From assembly GCA_015231755.1 (NCBI GenBank), contig JADGAZ010000020.1, positions 1-64,000 of the forward strand: a stretch of DNA of 64,000 nt, in the 5' to 3' direction. Under the pieces are notes generated by a model. The model was not told where the DNA came from. It did no database searches and saw only the letters and a list, made by a program, of their open reading frames with translations. This document shows positions 21,740 to 31,872 of the stretch, piece after piece. Within the stretch, counting starts at the first letter, position 1. Every line of letters begins with the position of its first letter. This stretch comes from Magnetococcales bacterium (GTDB lineage: Bacteria > Pseudomonadota > Magnetococcia > Magnetococcales > Magnetaquicoccaceae). The translations under genes were made by a program, and so were the position numbers.

Positions 21740-21952
21740 ATGAACATGACCGCATCAGAAACGCTCGTGGCCTTGAAAAAAGAGAAAAAACAGCTTAAAG
21801 TCAAAATCAAGCAAACCCGCAAGTCGATCAAACAGGAAAAAAAGGCGCTGCAATCCAAATCCAAATCCAAACCAAAAACCACCAAGAAAAAAATCGAGCG
21901 CCCCGAAGAACCCAAAACCGTCACGCCTCCGGAACAACCACCGGTCGTTTGA
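21740..21952 (+). CDS. Small lysine-rich coiled-coil protein
   Basis: A 70-residue product that I do not recognise. The first ~35 residues (LVALKKEKKQLKVKIKQTRK) form a strongly basic amphipathic helix, followed by a Lys/Ser run and a Pro/Glu-rich end (ERPEEPKTVTPPEQPPVV). The ATG at 21740 is preferred over one at 21710, which would add only a low-quality N-terminus. A nucleic-acid-binding role would fit the charge, but this is speculation. It lies 33 bases upstream of another small gene on the same strand. Confidence 0.45.
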   Translation: MNMTASETLVALKKEKKQLKVKIKQTRKSIKQEKKALQSKSKSKPKTTKKKIERPEEPKTVTPPEQPPVV

Positions 21953-21985
21953 TTTCCGGCAGCCACAAACCAGCATCCAGGGACC

Positions 21986-22198
21986 ATGGACAATCTCAAG
22001 AAAGTTCTGGCGTGCAAACAGGTCTTCGAGGCCGAGGGACGGCAGGCCATGGGGGTGCGCCTGCCGGAGGAGTTGGCCAAGGCGTTGCGCTGGGAACTCC
22101 ATCAATACTATGGAGCCGATCCCGGCGAGACCCTGACCACCCTGTATGGCATGGAGGTTCTCTCCCTGGATGCTCCGGAGGTGAGCTTCGAGGTGTGA
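21986..22198 (+). CDS. Small hypothetical protein (70 aa)
   Basis: A 70-residue protein, MDNLKKVLACKQVFEAEG onward, with two predicted helices and an ending in EVSFEV. I do not recognise a family. An AGGGA lies a few bases before the ATG. It follows the lysine-rich small gene closely and probably shares its transcript. Its last codons and stop are duplicated immediately downstream (see the repeat at 22175). A hairpin follows that would terminate the transcript. Confidence 0.55.
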   Translation: MDNLKKVLACKQVFEAEGRQAMGVRLPEELAKALRWELHQYYGADPGETLTTLYGMEVLSLDAPEVSFEV

Positions 22199-22243
22199 TG
22201 CCCCGCCCGCCGGAGGTGAGCTTCGCGGTGTGATGCTTCGCCC
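22175..22243 (+). repeat. Two imperfect 34-bp direct repeats across a stop codon
   Basis: ccggaggtgagcttcg..., bases 22175-22208, is repeated at 22210-22243 with only three changes. The first copy holds the last codons and TGA of the small gene; the second lies just outside it. This looks like a recent slippage or recombination duplication of a gene end. Confidence 0.85.
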
Positions 22244-22249
22244 GATTGT

Positions 22250-22279
22250 GATCCCCCGATCGTGACGGATCGGGGGATC
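22250..22279. terminator. Bidirectional hairpin between convergent genes
   Basis: A perfect 12-base-pair stem, gatcccccgatc (22250-22261) with gatcgggggatc (22268-22279), and a 6-base loop. It lies between the small gene ending at 22198 (+) and the hybrid kinase ending at 22292 (-). There is no T-run on either side, so terminator activity is likely but not certain. Confidence 0.5.
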
Positions 22280-22291
22280 GGCTTCGGTGGG

Positions 22292-25200
22292 TCAGCCCTG
22301 GGCATACCGGTCGATGGCCGCCAGCAGACGGGGCTTGGTGATTGGCTTGGTCAGATGCTCCGAGCATCCGGCCTCCAGGGTTTGACGTTCGTTTTCCGCA
22401 AAAGCGTGGGCGGTCAGGGCGATCACCGGTATCGGAGCGTGTCCATTGGCTCTCTCCCAGGCCCGGATCGCCCGCGTGGCGGCATATCCATCCATCACCG
22501 GCATTTGCACATCCATCAATACCAGATCGAAACGCTCTCCCGAAGTGACCCGGGTCACCGCCTCTTCCCCGTTTTGGGCCACGCTCAACCGGTGGGGGGT
22601 CTTTTTCAAAAAAGCTTTCACCAACAAAATGTTGTCTTCGGAGTCGTCCACCACCAGAATCGTCAGTGCCCGCTCCCTGGCCGGATCGTCCTGGGTGGAA
22701 TGGCTGGAAGCGTCGTTGGATTCGGCGGTCAGCACGGCCCGGAGCGCCTCCCAGAGCGCTTCACGTTTCACCGGATGGGTCAGGATGCGCAGGCCCGGAT
22801 CCTGGGATGTCTCTTCTTCGGGCGGTTGGGCGGTGATGGCGATTATGGGCAGGGTGGACTGTTCCAGTTCTCCGCGCAGTCGCTGAACGGTTTCGATCCC
22901 CGCTTTTTCATGCTCCCCGAATGACAGTACCACCACCCGGCACGACCGCCCGGAATAGCGGGCTGCCCGCCAGGCGCTGGCCGCCAGGGACAGATTCGGC
23001 ACCGGTTCCACCTCGCATCCCAACTCCGCCACCATGCGCATGAGGGCCAGACGGCTTTCCGTGCGGCTGTCCACCAGCAAAACACGTACCCGGTTCCAGT
23101 GCATCCCCTCGGGACAGGGGGGATGCGGGGAGTCCTCCCGGGGTTCGGTCACTTCAAAGACGGCGCTGAACCGGAAGGTGCTGCCTTCACCCGGTGCGCT
23201 TTCCAGGGTCATCCGTCCCCCCATCAGATCCACCAGACGCCGGGAAATGGCCAAGCCCAATCCGGTTCCGCCGAACTGGCGGGTGGTCGAGGCGTCCGCC
23301 TGGGTGAAGGCCTCGAAGACTGACGTCTGTTTTTCTTTCGGAATGCCGATGCCCGTGTCTTGCACCGCAAACCCCAATCCTCCCACTCCCAGGGACTCCT
23401 CCCGGATCACATGAATGGAGATCCGTCCCGCAGGCGTGAACTTGACCGCGTTGCCGATGAGATTGATCAGAATCTGACGCAGCCGCTTGGCGTCTCCCTG
23501 GAGCAGATCCGGCACATCGGGCGCGATATCCAGGGTCATGTCCAATCCTTTTTCCCGGGCCCGCATCCCCATGATGTCCATAATGCGTTGCAGGCTTTCC
23601 CGCAAGGGGAACGGAGCCAGTTCCAACTCCATGCGTCCCGCTTCCACCTTGGACAGATCCAGGATGTCGTTGATCAGTTCCAGCAGGTTGTCGCCGGCCT
23701 TGCGGAAAATGCCCACGTAGCGTCGTTGTTCCGGGGTGAGATCGGTCTCTTCCAGCACCTCCGCCATGCCCACGATCACATTCATCGGGGTGCGGATTTC
23801 GTGGCTCATGGTGGCCAGGAATTCGCTTTTGGCCCGGTTGGCTTCTTCGGCTTCCAGTTTGGCCTCCAGCAGGGTGGCTTCGGCCTTTTTGCGTTCGGTG
23901 ATGTCCATGGCCATGGTGATGATCAAGCCATCCGGATCGTCCATGGCGCCCATGGGCCGGGAACGCACGATCCAGACCCGCTGTTCCCCGGAGGTGGCCA
24001 CGATGGTCAACTCCCCCTCCTTGAAGGGGGCGTCCACCGGAAAGCTCGCGTCCAGCAACGTCAGGGCCGACTCCCGGTCTGCGGGCAGCAAGGCCCGTTC
24101 CAGCCAGGCGTTCAGGGTGGAAATTTCCCCCAGGGCCTGACCCGACCAGTCGCTCCAGCGTCGGTTGACCAGAATCACCGTGCCATCCGCCGCGTGGATC
24201 ATGATGGGAATCGGTGCGTGCAGCACTGTGCGACGCAAACGCTCTTCGCTTTCCCGGTGGGCCCGGGTCATGGCCACCGCCTGAGCCAGCGCCCGTTCCC
24301 GGCTGGAACTCAACGACCATCCGGCAAATCCCAAAGCCAGACTGATCAGACCCCCGGCGATCAGTACGATATCCGATCCCCGTTTCGGGTGATACTGGGC
24401 GAAGAGTGGACCCGGCGTGAAGCGATAGGTCCAGCCGATTCCCTCTTCGCTGCCCCGGACCACCACGGTCCAATCCGGATCGTCCGGGGGGGTGGGGAGG
24501 TCGGGATGGGAGTCGAAAATCAGTGCCGTGGGCCGCAGGGAGGGACCGTCGAACAGTTCCACGCGAATTTGATTCGGTTCGTGACGGAACAGATCCTGAA
24601 ACAGAATTCCGGCGTCATACACCACCGCCACCCATCCCAGCAGGGCATGACGCCGTTCCGAGGTGTCGGTGAGGGGCATGCCCATGCGGTAGACCGGAGT
24701 GAGTCGCAACAGTTCGGTGCGGGCGGTGCTGTTGGGACCGTTGCGCAGAAACGGAGGAGAAAAAAGCGGCAGTCCGGAATCCGCCGCCTGTCGGGCGGTC
24801 TGACGGCGTCTTTTTTCCGTGCCGATGTCGTGACCGGGGGTGAACGGCGTGTGATCGGTTTCCAGGGAGTGGTGATAGGTCACGGCGAAGTAGGTGTCCC
24901 GGGGTTCGTCGCTGGCGATCCGGTAGGCGGGATTGGCGAGCAGTTGACCGGTTTCCCGTTCAAAGTCTTCCCGTTCGGTTTCGTTCACCGGTTCCACGAA
25001 GGCCAGTTCCAGCCATCCGGGATGGCGTCCACGGGGGGTGAGGGCCGAGGCGAAGGTATGCCATTGTCGGCCTGTGACCTCTTTTTCCGACACGAACCAA
25101 GCGGCCATCACCCGGGAGAGGTCCGCGTGAACTTCCAGGCGGTCACGGGCGGTTTCCAGCAGCGCGGCGGAGAGCTTGTGAAACTGGTCCCGGGTCAGAT

Positions 25201-25315
25201 CCGAGTCCCGGGTGGTTTCGTGATGCCAATACCAAAAGGTGCAGGCCAGACCCAGGGCCAGCAGCAGCCAGGGAATCAGGCGGGGATTGGAGACGGATTT
25301 GGGTAGACTTTCCAT
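22292..25315 (-). CDS. CHASE-domain hybrid histidine kinase with two receiver domains
   Basis: A 1007-residue membrane kinase. N-terminal transmembrane segment (about residues 13-30), extracellular CHASE-like domain ([18 protein letters not shown]...), a second membrane segment near 330, a PAS domain, then HisKA with His505 ([10 protein letters not shown]) and a HATPase domain ([18 protein letters not shown]). Two receivers follow. The first lacks the phospho-acceptor (VVVLSFGEH where Asp is expected), so it is a pseudo-receiver. The second has Asp935 ([13 protein letters not shown]). The ATG at 25315 was chosen; one at 25354 is also possible. CHASE domains usually bind small extracellular ligands such as cytokinins or peptides; the ligand here is unknown. 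Confidence 0.9.
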   Translation of the reverse strand: MESLPKSVSNPRLIPWLLLALGLACTFWYWHHETTRDSDLTRDQFHKLSAALLETARDRLEVHADLSRVMAAWFVSEKEVTGRQWHTFASALTPRGRHPGWLELAFVEPVNETEREDFERETGQLLANPAYRIASDEPRDTYFAVTYHHSLETDHTPFTPGHDIGTEKRRRQTARQAADSGLPLFSPPFLRNGPNSTARTELLRLTPVYRMGMPLTDTSERRHALLGWVAVVYDAGILFQDLFRHEPNQIRVELFDGPSLRPTALIFDSHPDLPTPPDDPDWTVVVRGSEEGIGWTYRFTPGPLFAQYHPKRGSDIVLIAGGLISLALGFAGWSLSSSRERALAQAVAMTRAHRESEERLRRTVLHAPIPIMIHAADGTVILVNRRWSDWSGQALGEISTLNAWLERALLPADRESALTLLDASFPVDAPFKEGELTIVATSGEQRVWIVRSRPMGAMDDPDGLIITMAMDITERKKAEATLLEAKLEAEEANRAKSEFLATMSHEIRTPMNVIVGMAEVLEETDLTPEQRRYVGIFRKAGDNLLELINDILDLSKVEAGRMELELAPFPLRESLQRIMDIMGMRAREKGLDMTLDIAPDVPDLLQGDAKRLRQILINLIGNAVKFTPAGRISIHVIREESLGVGGLGFAVQDTGIGIPKEKQTSVFEAFTQADASTTRQFGGTGLGLAISRRLVDLMGGRMTLESAPGEGSTFRFSAVFEVTEPREDSPHPPCPEGMHWNRVRVLLVDSRTESRLALMRMVAELGCEVEPVPNLSLAASAWRAARYSGRSCRVVVLSFGEHEKAGIETVQRLRGELEQSTLPIIAITAQPPEEETSQDPGLRILTHPVKREALWEALRAVLTAESNDASSHSTQDDPARERALTILVVDDSEDNILLVKAFLKKTPHRLSVAQNGEEAVTRVTSGERFDLVLMDVQMPVMDGYAATRAIRAWERANGHAPIPVIALTAHAFAENERQTLEAGCSEHLTKPITKPRLLAAIDRYAQG

Positions 25316-25518
25316 GGGGAAGCCCAAAAGAGGGGTGATGACCATCTCATACAACTGTGGCTGCTTTCCTGGTTTGCAAGGATAACGGAAAAAAGGGGTT
25401 TCGCCACCGGGAAAAAGCGCATCCGAACCCCTTCATCTTGGAAAGCGTTCCATGCCCCTTCTAAAGTGCCCCATCGGTGGACAACAGCTTGAATGAACGA
25501 AAGGAAATCCCCTCGGCA

Positions 25519-27210
25519 ATGATGGAGCATGGCACTCTGGTCAACAGGCGCTTCCGGCAGGGTTTGGCGGAACTCGGTTCCCGTTTGCAAGGGGAGATCG
25601 CGGATCGGGTGGCGGGCGTGGAAGACGGTCCGGACGGGGTCACCCGGCGACGGGCGGAGGTGGAGCGGTCGCTGCGTTATTTCGCCAAGGTCTATTTCCC
25701 CCATTATGTCTCCGGGGAGGACAGTCTGCTGCACACCTGGCTGTACGAACGGTTGCCGCGTCTGGGCAAAGATCCGGGAAAAGGAACCAAATTGGCCTTG
25801 GCCGCTCCCCGCGGCGAGGCGAAATCCACCCTGATCACCCAGATTTTCACCCTGTGGCGGGTGATCACCGGTCGCAGTCGCTACATCATCATCATCATGG
25901 ACGCCCACCATCAGGCCGCTTCCATGCTCGAAGCGGTCAAGGCGGAACTGGAGGCCAATCCCCGCCTGCGACGGGATTATCCGGATCATTGCGGCGTGGG
26001 TCGGGTGTGGCGGGAGGGTGTGGCGGTGACCCGGGTGGGGATCAAGTTGCAGGCGGCAGGCTCCGGGGCGCGGCTGCGGGGATTGCGTCACGGGGCGGCC
26101 CGGCCGGATCTGGTGGTGTGCGACGATCTGGAAAACGACGACAACGTGCGGGTTCGCGCCCAGCGGGACAAACTGGAAACCTGGCTGAAAAAGGCCGTCT
26201 TGAAACTCGGACCCCCGGACGACTCTTTGGATGTGATCTATGTGGGGACCATTTTGCATCACGATTCGGTGCTGGCGCGGATCATGGCCAATCCCTTGTG
26301 GGAGTCGCGCCGGTTTCAGGCGATCCTGCGTTGGCCCGACGACATGGCCTTGTGGGAACGGTGGCAGACGGTGTTGCACCACGAGGGAGAGGCGGCGGCG
26401 GATCGGTTTTACCGGGAGCGCCGGGAACGGATGGATGCCGGGGTCCAGCTCTCCTGGCCCGGGGTGCGGAGTCTGGAGACCTTGATGAAAATCCGCGCCC
26501 GGGATGGGGTCGATGCCTTCGACGCGGAAATGCAGAATCAGCCCATGCGGGAAAACGCGCCGTTCGGGGCGTTGGTGTATTGGAGCCGGGAGGGGGCGGA
26601 TTGGCTGTATTTCGGGGCGGTGGACCCATCCATGGGCAAGTCGGGGGGGAGGGGAGATCCCTCGGCGATTCTGGTGGGGGGCTACGACCGCAATACCGGA
26701 GTCTTGCATGTGGTGGAGGCGGATATACGGCGTCGTTCTCCGGATCGGATCATCGAGGATGTCGTCGCCTGTCAGGCCCGTTACGCCTGTCGGTTGTGGG
26801 TGGTGGAGTCGGTGCAGTTTCAGGAGTTCTTCAAAGACGAACTGGTGAAACGGTCGGCGCGGGTGGGGATTCCGGTGCCGGCCCGGGGGGTCAAGCCCTC
26901 CCGGGACAAGGGATTGCGCATCGGCGCCTTGCAACCCCATGTGGCCAATGGTTTGATCCGTTTCCGTCAGGATCACAAGACCTTGCTGGATCAATTGCGT
27001 CACTGGGGGGAGTCGGATGCCCACGACGACGGACCCGACGCTTTGGAAATGCTGTGGCGGGTGGCCCGGGAGGGGGCGGGAAGCGTGGGGGAGTTCATCG
27101 CTTTGGGGGAGTCGCGGGCGGGTCTGGAGTCCCAGGTGCGTCGGGGTGGGGAGTGGGGTGGAGAGGGGTTCGGCAGCGTGGAGGGCGGCGTCTCCTGGCA
27201 TGGATTCTAG
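25519..27210 (+). CDS. Phage terminase large subunit (orphan)
   Basis: A 563-residue packaging motor. The N-terminal ATPase has Walker A APRGEAKST (near residue 100) and Walker B DLVVCDDLEND, followed by a C-terminal RNase H-like nuclease starting at GAVDPSMGKSGGRGDPSA with its metal-binding Asp residues. TerL pumps DNA into phage heads. No portal, capsid, small terminase or integrase gene is nearby; it sits between a kinase and a TPR gene with host-like composition. The start is uncertain: GTG at 25477, ATG at 25519 or 25522, with an AAAGGA at 25499-25504. The frame is intact, which argues for recent arrival or domestication. Confidence 0.85.
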   Translation: MMEHGTLVNRRFRQGLAELGSRLQGEIADRVAGVEDGPDGVTRRRAEVERSLRYFAKVYFPHYVSGEDSLLHTWLYERLPRLGKDPGKGTKLALAAPRGEAKSTLITQIFTLWRVITGRSRYIIIIMDAHHQAASMLEAVKAELEANPRLRRDYPDHCGVGRVWREGVAVTRVGIKLQAAGSGARLRGLRHGAARPDLVVCDDLENDDNVRVRAQRDKLETWLKKAVLKLGPPDDSLDVIYVGTILHHDSVLARIMANPLWESRRFQAILRWPDDMALWERWQTVLHHEGEAAADRFYRERRERMDAGVQLSWPGVRSLETLMKIRARDGVDAFDAEMQNQPMRENAPFGALVYWSREGADWLYFGAVDPSMGKSGGRGDPSAILVGGYDRNTGVLHVVEADIRRRSPDRIIEDVVACQARYACRLWVVESVQFQEFFKDELVKRSARVGIPVPARGVKPSRDKGLRIGALQPHVANGLIRFRQDHKTLLDQLRHWGESDAHDDGPDALEMLWRVAREGAGSVGEFIALGESRAGLESQVRRGGEWGGEGFGSVEGGVSWHGF

Positions 27211-27313
27211 GCGTGGAATGGACGTGTTGCGCGGGGCGTGGGATTGGTCGATAATTCCATGGTGCGGGGTTTGGTGTCGTTTTTTGTTTCATTCATCCGG
27301 AGGGTTTTTGTCC

Positions 27314-29512
27314 TTGAAACCGCTTGCGTCTTGCGTTCGTCCCACGGGTCCGGCGTTTTGGTTGGTGATGTTGCCGTTGTTGGGAGGGGTCTCCCCGCTG
27401 CACGCCGAAGAGTCGCCCCCGGAAGAGGCCCGGTTGCGTCGCGCCGTGGAAGAGGCGGAACGGAAATTCGGAGCGGACAGCAGCGTCACCGCGGCGGCCT
27501 GGACCCAGGTGGGAGAGATCCATCTGTCCACCGGCAAGGATGCCGAGGCCAAAAAAGCCTTTTCTCGGGCTTTGGAGATTCTGGAAAAACGTTTGGGCGC
27601 CGATCATCCCGAGGTGGCCGAGGCCCGAACCCGTCTGGCTCGGGCCAAGATGCGGCTGGGGGAGTTTCAGACCGCCCGGCTGATGCTGGAAGGGGTGGTC
27701 ACCTCCCTGGACCGTTCCCTGGGGCCGAACCATCTGAACAGCGCCAGCGCCCGCATCAATCTGGCCCGGCTGCTGATGGCGGAACCGGAGCAGCGGGAGT
27801 CCGCCGCCAAACTGGTGGAAGGGGCCATGCCGGTATTGTCCAAGGGGTTGTGGCCGGATCATCCCCGTGTGGCGGAGGCGTGGCTGGTGTTGTCCCGGAT
27901 CCGGTTCTCCCTGGGCCGCAACGAGGAGGCCATGGAGGCGGTGAAACAGGCGTTGCGCATCCGGGAAAAGACGTTGGGCGCCGATCATCCCCTGGTGGCC
28001 GAGGCGTTGCGGGAACAGGGACATCAATGGATCGCCCGGGGGGATCTGACCGGGGCTGAACCGGTGTTGCGTCGTTCCGTGGCGATTCTGGAAAAGTCCG
28101 GGGATGGGGCGTCGCTGGAGTTGGCCGAGAGTCTGGAGCGTCTCGGGGAGGGGTTGATCGCCATGGGGCGGCGCGTGGAGGCGGAATCCACCTTGAACCG
28201 GGTGTTGCAACTGCGGGAAAAGGTGTTGGACAAGGATCATCCCGGTCTGGTCAAGGTGTTGAACGATCTGGCCTTGTTGCGGCAGGGGGCGGGGGATCTG
28301 TCCGGGGCCGAGACTTTGTTCCGGCGCGCCCTGGCGGTGACCGAGAAGAGCATGGGGAGTGATCATCTGCAACGGGCGTTCATTCTGGGCAATCTGGCTC
28401 AGATCGAGGGCCGGCGGGGTCGGAGCGAGGAGTCGGATCGGTTGTTCGGGCAATCCATGGCCACGGCGGAGCGGTTTTTCAAGGGCAATCCGTTGGGTCT
28501 GTCCGACTGGTTGGCCAACCTGGGCATGGTGTTGCACAAGGAGGGAGCGACGGAGCGGGCCGGTCAACTGTTGCGACGGGCGGAGGAGTTGTTGATCGCC
28601 GCCTATGGGGCGGATCATCCCCAGGTGGCGCGGGTGAGTCGGGCCATTCGCGAACTGGGCAGCCTATCCCGGCCCGGGGTTTCATCCGGCTCTCTTGCCA
28701 CCACCCGCAGCGAGCCGGTCTCCCCCCGCGCCGAATCCGTGGAGGGGAGAAAACCCGAAACGAAAACAACAGCGAAGCCCGAACCCGCGGAGGGAAAGAA
28801 ACCGGAGCCGAAAGTGGCGAAGAAGCCCGAATCCGGGGAAGGGAAGAAACCGGAGCCTGGATTGGCGAAGAAATCGGAACCGGTGGAAGCGAGAAGGCCG
28901 GAGCCTGTGGTGGTGAAGAAGTCGGAGCCTGTGGTGGTGAAGAAGTCGGAACCGGTGGAGGTGAAAAAAACGGAGCCGGTGGAAGCGAGAAGGCCGGAGC
29001 CTGTGGTGGTGAAGAAGTCGGAACCGGTGGAGGTGAAAAAAACGGAACCGGTGGAGGTGAAAAAAACCGAGTCCTTGATGGCGCCGGCGGGACCGGCCTA
29101 TGTGATCAGTCCTCCCACCATTGTGCCTTTGGACTCCCATGGGGCTTTGCCGTCGGTGGCCCCGGAGGCGGGGAGGGATCGGGGGATGGCTTTGGGGTCA
29201 GGTTCCATGGCCGCTGCCGTTCCGGTCAGAACCCAGAGCACCGAGCCGACCACCGGCATTCGGCAAGGTGCGGTGGTGCATCTTTCCTGTTTTGCCATGG
29301 GTTCTCCCCATTCCGCCTTGCTGGAGGAGAAGGTCCGCGCCCTGTCGTTGCCGGCCTATCGCAAGGCGGTCAAGAGTGGTGAAACCACCTTCGAGTGTGT
29401 GTTTTCCGGCCCCTTTGCCACGCGACCCGAGGCGTTGGCGGTGGCGGAACGGATCCGGGTGGAAGCCAGGGTGGAAAATCCCCTGGTGGGGCGTTATGCC
29501 CGGGGAGAGTAG
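27314..29512 (+). CDS. Exported TPR protein with C-terminal SPOR domain
   Basis: A 732-residue protein. The TTG at 27314 has a GGAGGG 9 bases upstream and opens a signal peptide (KPLASCVRPTGPAFWLVMLP...LHAEE), so I choose it over a long untranslatable-looking extension. Residues about 40-450 form around ten kinesin-light-chain-like TPR repeats (LGADHPEVAEA and variants). A Lys/Glu/Pro tract (about 475-585) of 8-residue units such as VVVKKSEP and VEARRPEP follows. The C-terminal ~75 residues resemble a SPOR domain, which binds denuded septal peptidoglycan. A role in envelope or division scaffolding is plausible; no partner gene is adjacent. Confidence 0.8.
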   Translation: MKPLASCVRPTGPAFWLVMLPLLGGVSPLHAEESPPEEARLRRAVEEAERKFGADSSVTAAAWTQVGEIHLSTGKDAEAKKAFSRALEILEKRLGADHPEVAEARTRLARAKMRLGEFQTARLMLEGVVTSLDRSLGPNHLNSASARINLARLLMAEPEQRESAAKLVEGAMPVLSKGLWPDHPRVAEAWLVLSRIRFSLGRNEEAMEAVKQALRIREKTLGADHPLVAEALREQGHQWIARGDLTGAEPVLRRSVAILEKSGDGASLELAESLERLGEGLIAMGRRVEAESTLNRVLQLREKVLDKDHPGLVKVLNDLALLRQGAGDLSGAETLFRRALAVTEKSMGSDHLQRAFILGNLAQIEGRRGRSEESDRLFGQSMATAERFFKGNPLGLSDWLANLGMVLHKEGATERAGQLLRRAEELLIAAYGADHPQVARVSRAIRELGSLSRPGVSSGSLATTRSEPVSPRAESVEGRKPETKTTAKPEPAEGKKPEPKVAKKPESGEGKKPEPGLAKKSEPVEARRPEPVVVKKSEPVVVKKSEPVEVKKTEPVEARRPEPVVVKKSEPVEVKKTEPVEVKKTESLMAPAGPAYVISPPTIVPLDSHGALPSVAPEAGRDRGMALGSGSMAAAVPVRTQSTEPTTGIRQGAVVHLSCFAMGSPHSALLEEKVRALSLPAYRKAVKSGETTFECVFSGPFATRPEALAVAERIRVEARVENPLVGRYARGE
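28881..29072 (+). repeat. In-gene DNA repeats coding for K/E/P tract
   Basis: Within the TPR-SPOR gene, 24-base units encode the 8-residue repeats. Larger blocks recur nearly unchanged, for example the stretch from 28881 (cggtggaagcgagaaggccg...) and again from 28977, a 96-base period. The near-identity at DNA level suggests recent expansion and probable length variation between strains. Confidence 0.85.
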
Positions 29513-29624
29513 GGCTGATGCGGAAGGCCTGGAAGGGGGATGACGCTCTTCCAGGTTTTCGGCCATCGAGGCTTTCGGGCGAGGGGTGGGGCTTTTGTGA
29601 AAGGGCGTTTTATCCGACTGCCCG

Positions 29625-31586
29625 TTACGCGGATTGGGTGGTCCCGGCTTTGGGGACTTTGGCGTTGGCGGTCCAGAGCAGATCACAGATTTCCGAGCTT
29701 GGCTGATACCCTTTGACCGCCGACAGCATGATGTTGCGCAACTCCGTGTAGTTGAACTCCTTGGAACAGATCGCCAGTTGATCCAGGTACTCCTTGACCA
29801 CCGGCCAGGGGAGATACTCTTCCCGGGCGCGCATGATCATCGGGTGTTCGGTGGGTTGGGTTTCGTCTCCGATCAGCAGTTCTTCGTAGAGTTTCTCTCC
29901 GGGGCGCAGTCCGGTGAATTGAATGGGAATGTCTCCATCCGGATTGGTCTCGTCGCGTACCGTGAATCCCGACAGTTGAATCATCCTTTTGGCCATGTCC
30001 AGAATGTTGACCGGGCTGCCCATGTCCAGAATGAACACGTCTCCGCAACGGGCCATGGCTCCGGCCTGGATCACCAGTTGGGTGGCTTCGGGAATGGTCA
30101 TGAAAAAGCGGGTCACGCTGGGATCCGTGACCGTGACCGGTCCACCTTTTTTGATCTGTTTGTAAAACAAGGGAATCACCGACCCCGACGAGGCCAGCAC
30201 ATTGCCGAAACGCACCATGGAAAAACAGACACCGCTTTGGGATTTGGCGTAGGCTTGCAGGATCAGTTCCGAGAAGCGTTTGGTGGCCCCCATGACATTG
30301 GTGGGCCGGACGGCTTTGTCCGTGGAGACCAGGATGAAGGTTTCCGCGCCGCCATCAATGGCGGCCTGGGCCATGTGCCAAGTGCCGAAGATGTTGTTCT
30401 GGATTCCTTCTATGGGATTGTATTCGATGATGGGCACATGCTTGTAGGCGGCGGCGTGATAGATGGTCTGCACGCCGAAGGTGGTGATCACCGACTGCAT
30501 GCGCAAGCGATGCAACACGCTGCCCAGAATGGGAACCAGTTCGATGGCGCTGGTGGCGTTCTTCTTTTCCAGCAGGCGGCGCAACTCCCCTTCGATGCAA
30601 TACAGGAAATATTCCGAGTGTTCCACCAGCACCAGGCGTCTGGGGTGGAGTTGGATGATCTGTCGGCACAGCTCCGAGCCGATGGAGCCCCCCGCGCCGG
30701 TGACCAGGACCACCTTGTCGGTGATGCACGCTTCCAGCAGGGATTGCTTGGGGGCGATGGGTTCTCTCCCCAAAAGATCCTCCACACACACTTCCTGGAC
30801 ATCATCCACCTGTTTGGCACCGCTGGCCAACTCCACCAGACTGGGAATCTCCTGGACGTGAATGGGCAGTCGTTCCAGGAATTTCAGGATTTCCCGGCGG
30901 CGGTGCCGGGAGACCGAGGGGATCGCCAGCAGCACACGCTGGATCGGAAAGTGTTCGGACAACTCCTTGATGCGTTGCGGAGAGTGGACCCGCAAACCAT
31001 GAATCACGGTGTTTTGAATGTTCACATCGTCATCCAGGAAAATGATCGGTGTGAATTCCGTGCTTTGCTTGAGGGCCTGGGAGAGCTGGATGCCCGCGGC
31101 TCCGGCGCCGTAGATGGCGACGGGAATGCGGGTGTTCCGGATGTTGGACGAGTAGAGCAGATATTTGGCCAACAGACGGCTGCCGCCGATGGTCATCAGC
31201 AACAAGAAAAAGAACACAACCCAAAAAACAGGAAGAATTTTTCCATCACTTAAGGTAACAGTTATCAGCAGGGTGAGAAGGATGCTCAAACCGATGGATT
31301 TGAAGATCGTAAAAAAGAAGTGATCCCCGGTATGTTGCACCACAGCGCGGTACATGCCGGAATAGATGAAAACTGGAAACGAAATCAAGATGAAAATGAT
31401 GGATTCGCGGAAAATGTCCGGGGAAATTTTGAGGGTGGGGGTTGGCGAGGTGATGAGATTGCTTAACCATTGGCAAGCCAAAATCATAACCAAGTCAACC
31501 ATTAAAATGATTAATTGTTTCTGTCTGCGTGGGAGTTGGTGAATCCTGGAAATCAAACGGGGAGAAATGGGTATGTGAATACGCAT
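29625..31586 (-). CDS. Nucleotide-sugar 4,6-dehydratase, WbpM/CapD/PglF family
   Basis: A 653-residue membrane enzyme. Four to five transmembrane helices occupy the first ~150 residues, then a CoA-binding-like Rossmann domain (YGAGAAGIQLSQAL), then the catalytic SDR domain with GAGGSIGSELCRQI and the TDKAVRP catalytic segment. Family members convert UDP-GlcNAc to a 4-keto-6-deoxy sugar, the first step to rare sugars such as QuiNAc or bacillosamine. The ATG at 31586 has AGGAAAG upstream and replaces a 49-residue extension. It lies with the WecA-like transferase, a glycosyltransferase and WbpP in a surface-polysaccharide locus. Confidence 0.92.
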   Translation of the reverse strand: MRIHIPISPRLISRIHQLPRRQKQLIILMVDLVMILACQWLSNLITSPTPTLKISPDIFRESIIFILISFPVFIYSGMYRAVVQHTGDHFFFTIFKSIGLSILLTLLITVTLSDGKILPVFWVVFFFLLLMTIGGSRLLAKYLLYSSNIRNTRIPVAIYGAGAAGIQLSQALKQSTEFTPIIFLDDDVNIQNTVIHGLRVHSPQRIKELSEHFPIQRVLLAIPSVSRHRRREILKFLERLPIHVQEIPSLVELASGAKQVDDVQEVCVEDLLGREPIAPKQSLLEACITDKVVLVTGAGGSIGSELCRQIIQLHPRRLVLVEHSEYFLYCIEGELRRLLEKKNATSAIELVPILGSVLHRLRMQSVITTFGVQTIYHAAAYKHVPIIEYNPIEGIQNNIFGTWHMAQAAIDGGAETFILVSTDKAVRPTNVMGATKRFSELILQAYAKSQSGVCFSMVRFGNVLASSGSVIPLFYKQIKKGGPVTVTDPSVTRFFMTIPEATQLVIQAGAMARCGDVFILDMGSPVNILDMAKRMIQLSGFTVRDETNPDGDIPIQFTGLRPGEKLYEELLIGDETQPTEHPMIMRAREEYLPWPVVKEYLDQLAICSKEFNYTELRNIMLSAVKGYQPSSEICDLLWTANAKVPKAGTTQSA

Positions 31587-31872
31587 GCTTTCCTGCTTTG
31601 TCAACGCGGGGACTGATGGAACACGGAGTCCTCCAGGGTTGGATAAAGAGAGGGTTCTGGATTTTCCCGATGGCCGTTTCGATTGTAAATATATCAGGAT
31701 GATGGGGGGGTGGTCAATGATCTTGAATGTCAACCGGGGCGGAACTCTGCGAAACTTGGGTGTTGATACAAACTTTTATTTTTGATTGATTTAATTTTAA
31801 TTATTAATCGACGATCGGATTCATGCCTTTTTTGTGTGCATGGGCGTGGGACGAGGATCCGATGTGCGATGA

